64,000 bases of DNA from positions 62,001-126,000 of the forward strand of contig JAFKLG010000057.1 of NCBI GenBank assembly GCA_017304945.1, given 5' to 3'. The translations under genes were made by a program, and so were the position numbers. Shown piece after piece: positions 8,242 through 16,918 of this stretch; the first letter of the stretch is position 1; each line of letters opens with the position of its first letter. The stretch comes from Rhodospirillales bacterium. Its GTDB lineage: Bacteria > Pseudomonadota > Alphaproteobacteria > Acetobacterales > Acetobacteraceae. The notes under the pieces are model-generated. The model made no database searches, had not been told where the DNA came from, and worked only from the letters and a program-made list of their open reading frames with translations.

Positions 8242-9840
8242 ATGCGCGATTTCCACCTGCCCGGCCGGAGCCCGGTCTACGCCACGCACGGCATGGCGGC
8301 GACCTCCATGCCGGCCGCTACGCTGACGGCGCTGGACGTGCTGCGCAACGGGGGAAATGCACTGGACGCCGCGGTCGCCGCCTGCGCCGTGCTCTGCGTG
8401 ATCGAGCCGCAATCCACCGGCATCGGCGGCGACTGCTTCTGCCTCTACGCGCCGGCGGGCACCGGCAAGGTGCATGCGCTGAACGGCTCCGGCCGAGCGG
8501 CGGCGGCCGCGACGATCGACTGGTACGAGCGACAGGGGATGACCGCGCTCGAGAACACCTCCGCGCATTCCGTCACCGTGCCCGGCGCGATCAACGCCTG
8601 GGAGACGCTGCTGGCCGCGCATGGCCGCAAGGGGCTGGACGAGCTGCTGCAGCCGGCGATCCGCTACGCCGCCGAGGGCTGGCCGGTGCACGCCAAGGTC
8701 GCCTGGGACTGGGAGCGGCTGGAGGGCAAGCTGCGCAAGAACGGCACGCAGGCCTTCCTGCCGAACGGTGCCGCCCCGAAGGCGGGCGACGTGTTCGCCC
8801 AGCCGGCGCTGGCCGAGACGCTGCGCGGCATCGCCAAGCATGGCGCCAAGGCTTTCTACGAGGGGCCGGTCGCCGCCGACATCGTGGCGACGCTGCGCGC
8901 CCGCGGCGGCCTGCAGACCGAGGCCGACTTCGCCGAGGGGCTGAACAACGCCCAGTTCGTCACCCCGGTGACGCTCCATTGGAAGGGCTACGACGTCTAC
9001 CAGTGCCCGCCCAACGGGCAGGGGCTCCTGGTCCTGATGATGCTGGGCATGCTGGACAATCTCGAGAGCGCGCATGACGGCTGCTCCGGCGTGATCCGGG
9101 CGCACCGCCATATCGAGGCGGCGCGCCTCGCCTATCGCGACCGCGATGCCTTCCTGGCCGACCCCACCCAGGTGGACGTGCCGACCCACAAGCTGCTCAG
9201 CCCCGAATACCTGAAGGCCCAGGCGGCGCTGATCTCCGACGAGCGGGCGATCCCGGTGCTGCCGAATGCCGGCGAGTCGCTGCTGCCGCCGCATCGCGAC
9301 ACGGTCTATCTCTGCGTGGTCGACCGCGACGGCAACGCCTGCTCCTTCATCAACTCGCTGTTCGAGGGGTTCGGCTCCGGCATCCTGGCCGAGAAGTCGG
9401 GCGTGATGCTGCAGAATCGCGGGTTCGGCTTCCGGCTCGAGCGCGGGCATCCGAACTGCATCGCGCCGATGAAGCGGCCGATGCACACGATCATCCCCGG
9501 CATGCTGATGAAGGACGGCCAGGCGGTGATGCCGTTCGGCGTCATGGGCGGGCATTACCAGCCGGTGGGCCAGTCCTGGTTCCTCACCAACTTCCTGGAA
9601 TACGGGCTCGACATCCAGGAGGCGATCGACCTTCCGCGGCTGTTCCCCTTCAAGGGCAAGCTGCAGGTGGAACGCGGCGTCCCCGCCGACGTGGTCGCGA
9701 AGCTGGCCGCGATGGGCCACGATCCGGAACTGGTCGAACGGCCGCATGGCGGCGGCCAGGCGATCTGGATCGACCGCGCGCGCGGCACCCTCGTCGGCGG
9801 CTCCGAACCGCGCAAGGACGGCCTCGCCCTCGGCTACTGA
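8242..9840 (+). CDS. Gamma-glutamyltransferase family protein
   Basis: This 532-residue protein belongs to the GGT family of autoprocessing Ntn hydrolases. It begins with the family block ATHGMAATSMPAATLTALDVLRNGG (split across residues 13-37) and IEPQSTGIGGDCF. The self-cleavage and catalytic threonine is probably Thr354, in HRDTVYLCVVDRDGNA, followed by FGSGILAEKSGVMLQNRG. No signal peptide is visible, unlike the periplasmic E. coli enzyme, so a cytoplasmic hydrolase for gamma-glutamyl compounds, or an acylase-type activity, fits better. The ATG at 8242 has GAGGA upstream. The amidase and FAD oxidoreductase downstream on the same strand suggest a small amide or amine degradation set; that is inference. 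Confidence 0.9.
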   Translation: MRDFHLPGRSPVYATHGMAATSMPAATLTALDVLRNGGNALDAAVAACAVLCVIEPQSTGIGGDCFCLYAPAGTGKVHALNGSGRAAAAATIDWYERQGMTALENTSAHSVTVPGAINAWETLLAAHGRKGLDELLQPAIRYAAEGWPVHAKVAWDWERLEGKLRKNGTQAFLPNGAAPKAGDVFAQPALAETLRGIAKHGAKAFYEGPVAADIVATLRARGGLQTEADFAEGLNNAQFVTPVTLHWKGYDVYQCPPNGQGLLVLMMLGMLDNLESAHDGCSGVIRAHRHIEAARLAYRDRDAFLADPTQVDVPTHKLLSPEYLKAQAALISDERAIPVLPNAGESLLPPHRDTVYLCVVDRDGNACSFINSLFEGFGSGILAEKSGVMLQNRGFGFRLERGHPNCIAPMKRPMHTIIPGMLMKDGQAVMPFGVMGGHYQPVGQSWFLTNFLEYGLDIQEAIDLPRLFPFKGKLQVERGVPADVVAKLAAMGHDPELVERPHGGGQAIWIDRARGTLVGGSEPRKDGLALGY

Positions 9841-9940
9841 CGCCGATGCGCCGCTTCGCTCATCGCGCGACGCGCGGGGGTGGCGAGGCGGCCGCGCGTG
9901 ACCTCGAGCTCATTCCGACGACCAAGGATACGAACGCTCC

Positions 9941-11434
9941 ATGACCGAACCCTGCGACCTCACCGCGATCGATGCGCGCGCGCTGATCGGGCGCAAGCAG
10001 CTCGCCCCCTCCGAATTGCTGGAGAGCTGCATCGCGCGCATCGAGGCGGTGGACCATGCCGTCAACGCCATGGTGGCGCGTGACTTCGACCGCGCCCGCG
10101 GCCTCGCCCGCCAGCAGGACGACGTGGTGGCCAAGGGCGGCCCGCTGCCCGCCCTGTTCGGCCTGCCGATCGGCGTGAAGGACCTGGAGGACACCGAGGG
10201 CCTGCGCACCACCTTCGGCAGCCCGCTGTTCCGCGACAACGTGCCGGCGAAGGACGAACTGATCGTCGCCGCCGTGCGCCGCCACGGCGGCATCGTGGTA
10301 GGCAAGACCAACACCCCCGAATTCGGCGCCGGCGCCAACACGCGCAACGCCGTCTACGGGGTGACCGGCAATCCGTTCGACCCGCAGAAATCCGCGGCCG
10401 GCTCCTCGGGCGGGTCGGCGGTCGCCCTCGCCACCGGCATGGTGCCGCTGTGCACCGGCTCCGACACCGGCGGGTCCTTGCGCAACCCCGCTGCGTTCTG
10501 CGGCATCGTCGGCTTCCGCCCGACCCCCGGCCTGGTGCCCAGCGACAAGCGCGGCCTCGGCTGGAGCGGTCTCCCGGTGCTGGGACCGATGGCGCGCACC
10601 GTCGCCGACACGGCGCTGATGCTGGGCGCGATCGCCAGCGACGACGCGTCCGACCCGCTCGCCACCACGGTGCACGGCGCGACGGTGCGCCGGCCCGGCG
10701 ACTTCACCCCGGTCCCGGCCGTGGACCTGTCGCGCCTGCGGGTCGCGCTGACCCCGGATTTCGGCTTCGCGCCGACCGAAGCGCAGATGCGCGCCGCCTT
10801 CGCCGAGAAGACCGGGCTGTTCCGCCACGTCTTCGCGCGGGCGGAGGACACGACGCCCGATTGCAGCGGCACCGACGAGACGTTCGAGGTGCTGCGCGCG
10901 CTGGCCTTCCTGTCCGCGCACAAGGAGAAGGTGGAGAAGACGCCCGACCAGGTGGGCCCCAACGTGCGCGCCAACGTGGCCGAGGGCCTGGGCTACAGCG
11001 CCGCCGACGTGGCCCGCGCGATGACGGTGCAGACCGCGATCTACCGCCGCTGGCAGGGCTTCTTCCGCGACTTCGACGTGATCCTGACCCCGGCGATCAC
11101 GGTCAGCCCGCGCTCCTGGCGGGAGCTGTATCCCGCCGAGATCGACGGCAAGCCGACCCGGACCTATTTCCACTGGCTCGCCATGGCCTATGCGGTGACG
11201 GTGGTCGGGCACCCGGCGATCTCGCTGCCGGTGGGCCTCGACAAGAACGGCATGCCGTTCGGGCTGCAGATCGTCGGCCCGCGCGGCGGCGACGCGCTGG
11301 TCCTGTCGGTCGCCGCGGCGCTCGAGGCGATGCTGGCCGGCGATCCGCGCACCGCGCGGCCGGTCCCGGACCTCGCCCGCCTGCGCGCCGCGCCGAACCT
11401 GTCCGACAGCCCCGGCTTCCTCGGCTTCGACTGA
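9941..11434 (+). CDS. Amidase (amidase signature family)
   Basis: The 497-residue enzyme carries the Ser-cisSer-Lys triad of the amidase signature family: Lys80 in GLPIGVKDLEDTEG, the glycine/serine-rich AAGSSGGSAVALA (Ser155/156) and the nucleophile Ser179 in GSDTGGSLRNPAAFCG. The substrate cannot be told from sequence; the family includes Glu-tRNA amidotransferase subunit A, but the absence of gatB/gatC nearby and a long C-terminal region favour a free-standing amide hydrolase. No signal peptide is visible, so it is cytoplasmic. It lies 100 bp after the gamma-glutamyltransferase gene on the same strand and may be co-transcribed with it. Confidence 0.9.
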   Translation: MTEPCDLTAIDARALIGRKQLAPSELLESCIARIEAVDHAVNAMVARDFDRARGLARQQDDVVAKGGPLPALFGLPIGVKDLEDTEGLRTTFGSPLFRDNVPAKDELIVAAVRRHGGIVVGKTNTPEFGAGANTRNAVYGVTGNPFDPQKSAAGSSGGSAVALATGMVPLCTGSDTGGSLRNPAAFCGIVGFRPTPGLVPSDKRGLGWSGLPVLGPMARTVADTALMLGAIASDDASDPLATTVHGATVRRPGDFTPVPAVDLSRLRVALTPDFGFAPTEAQMRAAFAEKTGLFRHVFARAEDTTPDCSGTDETFEVLRALAFLSAHKEKVEKTPDQVGPNVRANVAEGLGYSAADVARAMTVQTAIYRRWQGFFRDFDVILTPAITVSPRSWRELYPAEIDGKPTRTYFHWLAMAYAVTVVGHPAISLPVGLDKNGMPFGLQIVGPRGGDALVLSVAAALEAMLAGDPRTARPVPDLARLRAAPNLSDSPGFLGFD

Positions 11435-11453
11435 TGGGGGTGCACCCGACATT

Positions 11454-11556
11454 CCCCCTCCCCTCGCGGGAGGGGGCGATCGGGGCGAGCGCACCGGCGG
11501 TGCGTCCCCACCGCCGCCCCCTCCCGCTGGCCCCCGCCCGCGAGGGGAGAGGGGGC
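11454..11556. repeat. Dispersed palindromic repeat, family A (single locus)
   Basis: The amidase-oxidoreductase gap holds two facing C-run/G-run arms (CCCCCTCCCC ... GGGAGGGGG at 11454-11476, and a second pair at about 11516-11555) with the core GGGGGCGATCGGGGC and the small palindrome GCACCGGCGGTGC between them. The same words recur at 42703-42920 and 47690-47893, so this is a dispersed intergenic element, not a gene-specific terminator. It can fold into strong hairpins and may still affect transcript ends. Confidence 0.75.
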
Positions 11557-11622
11557 GTCGGGTGATCGGTTCCTGCGTTCTTTTCGGAACGATACGATTT
11601 TTCCGCATCTCGGATCCGCGTC

Positions 11623-12732
11623 ATGCCGTCCTATGACCTGATCGTCATCGGCGGCGGGCTGGTCGGCGGCGCCATCGCCTGGGGGGCCGCGGCGCAGGGC
11701 GCGTCGGTGGCGCTGCTCGACGAGGGGGACGTCGCCTTCCGCGCCGCCCGCGGCAATTTCGGCCTGGTCTGGGTGCAGAGCAAAGGCGCGGGCATGCCGC
11801 CCTATGCGCATTGGACCCGGCGCTCCGCGGCGCTGTGGCCCGACCTCGCCGGGCGGCTCGCCACCTCCACCGGTGTGGATGTGGCGCTGGAACAGCCGGG
11901 CGGGCTCGCCTTCTGCCTCAGCGACCAGGAGTTCGAGACCCGCGCCGCGACCATCCAGCGCATGCACAACGAGAGCGGCGACATCGGCACCCGCATGCTC
12001 GACCGGACCGAAGTACGGGCCATGGTGGCCGGCTTGGGGGACCGGGTGGTCGGGGCCGCGTTCTGCCCGATCGACGGCCATGCGAGCCCGCTGTTCCTGC
12101 TGCGCGGACTGCATGCCGGCCTGCACGCGCTGCATGCGGACTACCTGCCCGGCCGGCATGTGGACCGGATCGATGCGGCCCCGCACAGCTTCACCGTGCA
12201 TGTCGGGCCGGAGCGGTTCACGACCGGCAAGCTGGTGATCGCGGCGGGCCTGGGCAGCCGCGACCTGGCGCCGCTGGTCGGGCTGTCGATGCCGGTCAAG
12301 CCGTTGCAGGGGCAGATCCTGGTCACCGAACGGCTCGCGCCGTTCCTGCATTATGCGACGCATGTGATGCGGCAGACGGCCGAGGGCACCGTCATGCTGG
12401 GCGACAGCCAGGAAGACGTCGGGTTCGACGTCACCACTCGGGTCGCCGTGCTGCGCAAGATCGCCGACCGCAACATGCAGGTCTTCCCGGCACTGAAGGA
12501 TGCCGCGATCGTGCGCATGTGGGCGGCGCTGCGCGTGATGTCGCCTGACGGGTTCCCGATCTACGAGCAGTCGCAACGCTTCCCCGGCGCGTTCTCCGCC
12601 ACCTGCCATAGCGGCGTCACGCTGGCGGGCGCGCATGCCCTGGCGCTGGCGCCGGCGATCCTGGCCGGCGCCCTGCCGGAGGATCTCGCCGCCTTTTCCG
12701 CCGCACGTTTCGCGCCCGCCGCATCGGGCTGA
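11623..12732 (+). CDS. FAD-dependent amino-acid/amine oxidoreductase (DAO family)
   Basis: At 369 residues this is a D-amino-acid-oxidase-type flavoprotein. The dinucleotide-binding loop IVIGGGLVGGAIAWGAA and LLDEGDVAFRAARGNFGLVW start the protein; VIAAGLGSRDLAPLVG is the second FAD contact, and the C-terminal block MSPDGFPIYEQSQRFPGAFSATCHSGVTLA closes the FAD site. The overall look resembles glycine/opine oxidase subunit B and HcnC proteins, which act with partner subunits not visible here. The substrate is unknown. It follows the GGT and amidase genes on the same strand after a repeat-containing gap of 188 bp. Confidence 0.88.
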   Translation: MPSYDLIVIGGGLVGGAIAWGAAAQGASVALLDEGDVAFRAARGNFGLVWVQSKGAGMPPYAHWTRRSAALWPDLAGRLATSTGVDVALEQPGGLAFCLSDQEFETRAATIQRMHNESGDIGTRMLDRTEVRAMVAGLGDRVVGAAFCPIDGHASPLFLLRGLHAGLHALHADYLPGRHVDRIDAAPHSFTVHVGPERFTTGKLVIAAGLGSRDLAPLVGLSMPVKPLQGQILVTERLAPFLHYATHVMRQTAEGTVMLGDSQEDVGFDVTTRVAVLRKIADRNMQVFPALKDAAIVRMWAALRVMSPDGFPIYEQSQRFPGAFSATCHSGVTLAGAHALALAPAILAGALPEDLAAFSAARFAPAASG

Positions 12733-12782
12733 GCGAAACCGGCGCGGGCCGCCGGCGTTTCGCTGGGCGGGAGAACGATGCG

Positions 12783-13664
12783 ATGAGGACGGTCTGGGCC
12801 CTGACCAGGGATACGGTGAACAGCTTCCTCGACAACGGGGGGCTGAGCCGCGGTGCCGCCATCGCGTTCTACGCCATCACCTCGATCGGTCCGGTGCTGC
12901 TGATCATCGTGGCGGTCGCCGGCCTCGTGCTGGGCGAGGAAGCCGCGCGCGGCGCCCTGATGGGCAAACTCGAGGCCATCATGGGTGCCCAGGCCGCCGG
13001 CTTCCTGCAGAGCGCGATCGGCAGCGCCTCCAACCATGGCGCCGGCGTGATCGCCACGATCGTCGGCATCGTCTCCCTGATCATCACCGCGAGCGGGGTG
13101 TTCGGGGAGATGCAGACTGCGCTGAACGTGATCTGGCGCGCCCAGCCCGAGGGCGACACGGTGGGGCGGCTGGTGCGCGCCCGCCTGACCAGCCTCGGCC
13201 TCGTCGTCGCCCTCGGTTTCCTGCTGTTGGTGTCGCTGGTCCTGGGCACGGCGGTGGCGGCGGTGGGCCAGCAGCTCAACCGGATCATGCCGTTCAGCGA
13301 GCTGCTGCTGCACGTGCTGAACTCGGCGCTGTCGCTCGCCATGCTCGCGGTGGTCGTGGCCGCCGTCTACAAGGTGCTGCCGGATTGCAGCCTGCGCTGG
13401 CGGGACGTGCTGGTGGGCAGCGTCGTCACCGCGCTGCTGATCACGATCGGCAAACTCGCGATCGGCATCTATATCGGCCATACCGCCCTGGCCTCCAGCT
13501 ATGGCGCGGCGGGCTCCGTGCTGGCGGCCCTGTTCTGGGTCTATTATTCCGCCCAGATTTTCCTGCTGGGCGCGGAATTCACCCGTGTCTACGCGGACGC
13601 CCGTTCGGCGCGGCGCCACCGCGGCGTGCAGCCGGTGCCCGCATCGGCCTCGGCACGCTCCTGA
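12783..13664 (+). CDS. YihY/BrkB family inner-membrane protein
   Basis: This 293-residue protein has the YihY/virulence-factor BrkB signature: LSRGAAIAFYAITSIGPVLLIIVA at the first helix, GSASNHGAGVIATIVGIVSLIITASGVFGEMQTALNVIWR (divided over residues 80-119) in the middle, and SSYGAAGSVLAALFWVYYSAQIFLLGAEFTRVYA near the end. About six membrane helices are visible. The older equation with RNase BN is wrong; the function of the family is still unsettled. Length is normal. It lies 50 bp downstream of the oxidoreductase gene and is followed by an 88-bp gap before a glycosyltransferase. Confidence 0.92.
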   Translation: MRTVWALTRDTVNSFLDNGGLSRGAAIAFYAITSIGPVLLIIVAVAGLVLGEEAARGALMGKLEAIMGAQAAGFLQSAIGSASNHGAGVIATIVGIVSLIITASGVFGEMQTALNVIWRAQPEGDTVGRLVRARLTSLGLVVALGFLLLVSLVLGTAVAAVGQQLNRIMPFSELLLHVLNSALSLAMLAVVVAAVYKVLPDCSLRWRDVLVGSVVTALLITIGKLAIGIYIGHTALASSYGAAGSVLAALFWVYYSAQIFLLGAEFTRVYADARSARRHRGVQPVPASASARS

Positions 13665-13752
13665 CCGGTCCGGTCCGCCGCGCGTTTTAAGCCGGCGTTA
13701 ACCCCCCCGAGTTACCACCGCATGCGGAGCCAAGGCGTTCCGCAGGTCGCCG

Positions 13753-16041
13753 ATGCGACTGTGGCGTTGCCGTTCCGGGCTCCTGTCACGCGGAGACCGA
13801 CGGGTGAGCCACGCCATACGCGCCTGGAGCGCACGCTGTGCCGAATTGGCCGATCCGACCCTGCAACGGCTGCTGGTGCTCGCACGTCGCGTGCAGGCGC
13901 ACTCGCCCTTCTGGGGCCAGGCGCTGCGACGGTCGGTGCTGCTGGTCTGGTGGACGCTGACGCTGCAACTGCACGTGCATGCGCGCTACTGGATGCGCGC
14001 GCGCCGGCTGCGGCGCATGCCGACGCCGATGCCGCCGATGCCGCTGCTGGACAGCGTGCGGCCGGAGACGATCCGGGTGCCGCAGGCGGCGCGCCCGCTG
14101 GTTTCGGTGATCGTGCCGACCTTTGGCCAGGTCGAGTACACGCTGCGCTGTCTCGCCTCGATCGCCGCGCACGCGCCCGCGGCGCCGATCGAGGTGCTGG
14201 TGATCGACGATGCGTGCCCCGATCCGTCGGTCGCCTGCCTGGATCGGGTCGGCGGCATCCGGCTGCTGCGCAATGTCGCCAACCAGGGCTTCATCCGGTC
14301 CTGCAACGTCGCCGCGCGCATGGCGGAGGGACGCTGGCTGCTGTTCCTCAACAACGACACCCAGGTGCTGCCGGACTGGCTCGACAGCATGCTGGCGCTG
14401 TTTCGCACGCGGCAGGACGTGGGGGCGGTCGGATCCTGCCTGCTCTATCCGGACGGGCGGCTGCAGGAGGCCGGCGGCATCATCTGGAAGGATGGTAGCG
14501 GCTGGAATTTCGGCCGCCACGACGACCCGACCCGCCCGGCGTATAACCACGTGCGGGAGGTGGATTACTGCTCCGGCGCCTCGCTGATGGTGGAGCGGGC
14601 GGTGTTCCTGGAGATGGGCGGGTTCGACGAGCGCTATGCCCCGGCCTATTTCGAGGACAGCGATCTCAGTTTCCGCCTGCGGGCCCGTGGCCTGAAGACG
14701 CTGTACCAGCCACGCTCCCGGGTCGTGCATTACGAGGGCGTCTCGCACGGCTGCGACGTCGCGGTGGGGGTCAAGTCCTACCAGGTGACCAACCATCGCA
14801 CCTTCGTCGCCCGCTGGGGTGCGACGCTGGCGCGCGACCACTACGACAACGGCACGCACGTGCTGCGGGCGCGAGAGCGGGCGCGGCATCGCAAGGTGGT
14901 GCTGGTGGTCGATCACATGGTGCCGTCGCCGGATCGCGACGCCGGCTCGCGCAGCATGGTCGGGTTCCTGCGTGCGCTGGTCGATGCCGGGCTGGTGGTG
15001 AAGTTCTGGCCGCAGAACCTGGCGCGGTTGCCCGGCTATACCGAGGCGCTGCAGGACATGGGCATCGAGGTGTTCCACGGTCCGGATCATCCCAGCCCCG
15101 CGGCCTGGATGCGCGAGCATGGCGGCGATCTGGACTTGATCCTGCTGAGCCGGCCCGACGTCGCGGAAGAGTGGCTGCCCGGCCTGCGGCAGCGCACGCG
15201 GGCGCGGGTGCTGTACTATGGCCACGACCTGCATTTCCGCCGCATGCGCCTGCAGGGCGAGCTGCTGCAGGACGAGGCGATCCTGCGCGCCGCGGACCGC
15301 ATGGAGGAGCGGGAGCGCGCGATCTGGCGCAGCGTCGACTCTGCGCTGTATCCGTCGGAGGAAGAGGCGGGGATCGTCCGGATGCTGGAGCCGGACGCGG
15401 CGGCACGCGCCGTGGTGCCCTACGGGTTCGAGCAGTTCGGCGTACCCCGCCGTGCGGTCGCGGGGCGCGTGATGGTGTTCGTCGCGGGGTTCGGCCATCC
15501 CCCCAACATCGAGGCGGTGTGCTGGTTCGTGCGCCACGTGCTGCCGCTGGTGCAAGTGCGGGTGCCCGAGGCGCGTCTCGCCATCCTCGGGTCGCATCCG
15601 AGCGAGACGGTCCGCGCGCTGGCCGGCCCGGCGGTGGAGATCCATCCCGACCTCAGCGATGCCGATCTGCGCGACTGGTACCTGCGCGCTCGCGTCGCGG
15701 TCGTCCCGCTGCGCTGCGGGGCGGGAGTGAAGCTGAAAGTGGTCGAGGCGCTGCGCGAGGGCGTGCCGCTGGTCACCACGCCCGTTGGCGCGCAGGGGCT
15801 GCCCGGTCTGCAGGATCATGCATCGATCGCCCTGACCGCGGACACCTTCGCCGCCGCGGTCTGCACCCTGCTGACCGACGATGCCGCCTGGGAGGCCGCG
15901 TGTGCTCGGCAGATCGCCTATGCCCACGACCGGTTCGCCGCGACGACCCAGGCGCGCTCGCTGCTCGCCGCGATGGGCATTGCCGCGCCGGTGCGGCCGA
16001 CGGTGACGGAGGCGGAGACGGAAATCGTCCCCGGGGAGTGA
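13753..16041 (+). CDS. Two-domain glycosyltransferase (GT2 + GT4-type)
   Basis: The 762-residue protein carries two transferase folds. Residues ~115-345 are GT2: VSVIVPTFGQVEYTLRCL, VIDDACPD, the metal-binding FLNNDTQVLPDW and FEDSDLSFRLRARG. Residues ~385-750 look like a GT-B (GT4) domain: VVLVVDHMVPSPDRDAG, VAGFGHPPNIEAVCWFV, and VVPLRCGAGVKLKVVEAL, the nucleotide-sugar loop. Such pairs build repeating units of surface polysaccharides or modify glycoproteins. No signal peptide; a hydrophobic stretch at ~55-70 could aid membrane association. The ATG at 13753 is given, but a GTG at 13804 with CGGAGA 7 nt upstream is an equally good start and removes 17 residues. Confidence 0.88.
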   Translation: MRLWRCRSGLLSRGDRRVSHAIRAWSARCAELADPTLQRLLVLARRVQAHSPFWGQALRRSVLLVWWTLTLQLHVHARYWMRARRLRRMPTPMPPMPLLDSVRPETIRVPQAARPLVSVIVPTFGQVEYTLRCLASIAAHAPAAPIEVLVIDDACPDPSVACLDRVGGIRLLRNVANQGFIRSCNVAARMAEGRWLLFLNNDTQVLPDWLDSMLALFRTRQDVGAVGSCLLYPDGRLQEAGGIIWKDGSGWNFGRHDDPTRPAYNHVREVDYCSGASLMVERAVFLEMGGFDERYAPAYFEDSDLSFRLRARGLKTLYQPRSRVVHYEGVSHGCDVAVGVKSYQVTNHRTFVARWGATLARDHYDNGTHVLRARERARHRKVVLVVDHMVPSPDRDAGSRSMVGFLRALVDAGLVVKFWPQNLARLPGYTEALQDMGIEVFHGPDHPSPAAWMREHGGDLDLILLSRPDVAEEWLPGLRQRTRARVLYYGHDLHFRRMRLQGELLQDEAILRAADRMEERERAIWRSVDSALYPSEEEAGIVRMLEPDAAARAVVPYGFEQFGVPRRAVAGRVMVFVAGFGHPPNIEAVCWFVRHVLPLVQVRVPEARLAILGSHPSETVRALAGPAVEIHPDLSDADLRDWYLRARVAVVPLRCGAGVKLKVVEALREGVPLVTTPVGAQGLPGLQDHASIALTADTFAAAVCTLLTDDAAWEAACARQIAYAHDRFAATTQARSLLAAMGIAAPVRPTVTEAETEIVPGE

Positions 16042-16069
16042 TGCTGCCGGGCGCCGCGCCGCGCCGGGA

Positions 16070-16915
16070 TCAGTAGCCGCCCGGCAAGGCCACCATGGTC
16101 GGGCGTGCCGGCAGCGTGCTGCGTGAGAGTTCCAGCGTGGGACTGTCACGCAGCTCGATCGCATAGTGGTCGCGCATGCGGTCGAGGAAGCGCATCAGCA
16201 CGTCCCGGGTGAAGTAGTGCATCGGCAGCACCAGATGCGGCTGCAGCGCCTCCAGCACCTTGGCCATGTCGGCCTGCCCCAGCGTCCAGGCCCCATCCAC
16301 CGGCACCATCACCACGTCGATGCGGCCGAGCGCGGCGAGGTCGGCCGGCTCGAGCAGGTGGTGCAGGTGGCCGAGATGGGCGATGCACAAGCCTGCCGTC
16401 TCGAACACGAAGATCGAGTTGCCGTTCGGCTCCGTCCCGCCGTCCCAGGTGCGGATGTTGGTCGTGAGGTTGGTGATCCGCACGTCGCGCAGCACCAGGT
16501 CCCACTGCGGCACCACGCCGTTCTCCGCCCAGCCGTGCAGCACGTGCGGGATGCGCGGGTCCGGGCTGAGCGTGTAGTGCGTCGCGTGGGCGTGGTTCAT
16601 CGTCGCGATGTCGGGCAGCGTCCGCGGCCGGTTCACGCCGTTGTAGTCGGTGACGATGCGCACGCCTTGCGGGCTGACGATCTCGAAGCTGGCATGGCCC
16701 AGGAAGGTGATCGTGACCGTGTCGTCGCCGTTGGCGCGCGGGATCGTGTCGTCGCCGCCGGCGCGCGGGATGGTGTCGTCGCCGCCGGCGCGCGGGATGG
16801 TGTCCGTCGCGGCGGCGCGCCAGATCCGCGGTGAGTCGAAGGCGATCGGCGCGCAGCCCGCGACCGCGAGCCGCGGCAGAAGCAGCAGCAGCGCGGCCGC
16901 GAGCAGGTGCCGCAC
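16070..16915 (-). CDS. MBL-fold metallohydrolase, predicted lipoprotein with 9-residue repeats
   Basis: This 281-residue protein has a UlaG-like metallo-beta-lactamase fold: TITFLGHASFEI, the metal motif MNHAHATHY (H-x-H-x2-H), AHLGHLHHLLE, DVVMVPVDG and LPMHY. The N-terminus is a lipoprotein signal ending V-A-G-C at Cys21. Between anchor and domain lie three copies of DTIPRAGGD/DTIPRANGD (residues 38-64), forming a hydrophilic spacer. The GTG start at 16915 lies 3 bp after the stop of the TauD-type gene, so the two are very probably translationally coupled. An exported hydrolase of unknown substrate is the fair description; annotated activities of related proteins vary too much to choose one. 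Confidence 0.85.
   Translation of the reverse strand: MRHLLAAALLLLLPRLAVAGCAPIAFDSPRIWRAAATDTIPRAGGDDTIPRAGGDDTIPRANGDDTVTITFLGHASFEIVSPQGVRIVTDYNGVNRPRTLPDIATMNHAHATHYTLSPDPRIPHVLHGWAENGVVPQWDLVLRDVRITNLTTNIRTWDGGTEPNGNSIFVFETAGLCIAHLGHLHHLLEPADLAALGRIDVVMVPVDGAWTLGQADMAKVLEALQPHLVLPMHYFTRDVLMRFLDRMRDHYAIELRDSPTLELSRSTLPARPTMVALPGGY
16719..16805. repeat. 27-bp tandem repeat inside the MBL gene
   Basis: Three units of 27 bp lie at 16719-16745, 16746-16772 and 16773-16799, the last two identical and the first differing at three positions, followed by a degenerate fragment. In the minus-strand reading frame each encodes a 9-residue unit of the type DTIPRAGGD. Multiples of three keep the frame open, so copy number can vary without breaking the gene. 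Confidence 0.9.
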
Positions 16916-16918
16916 CGG

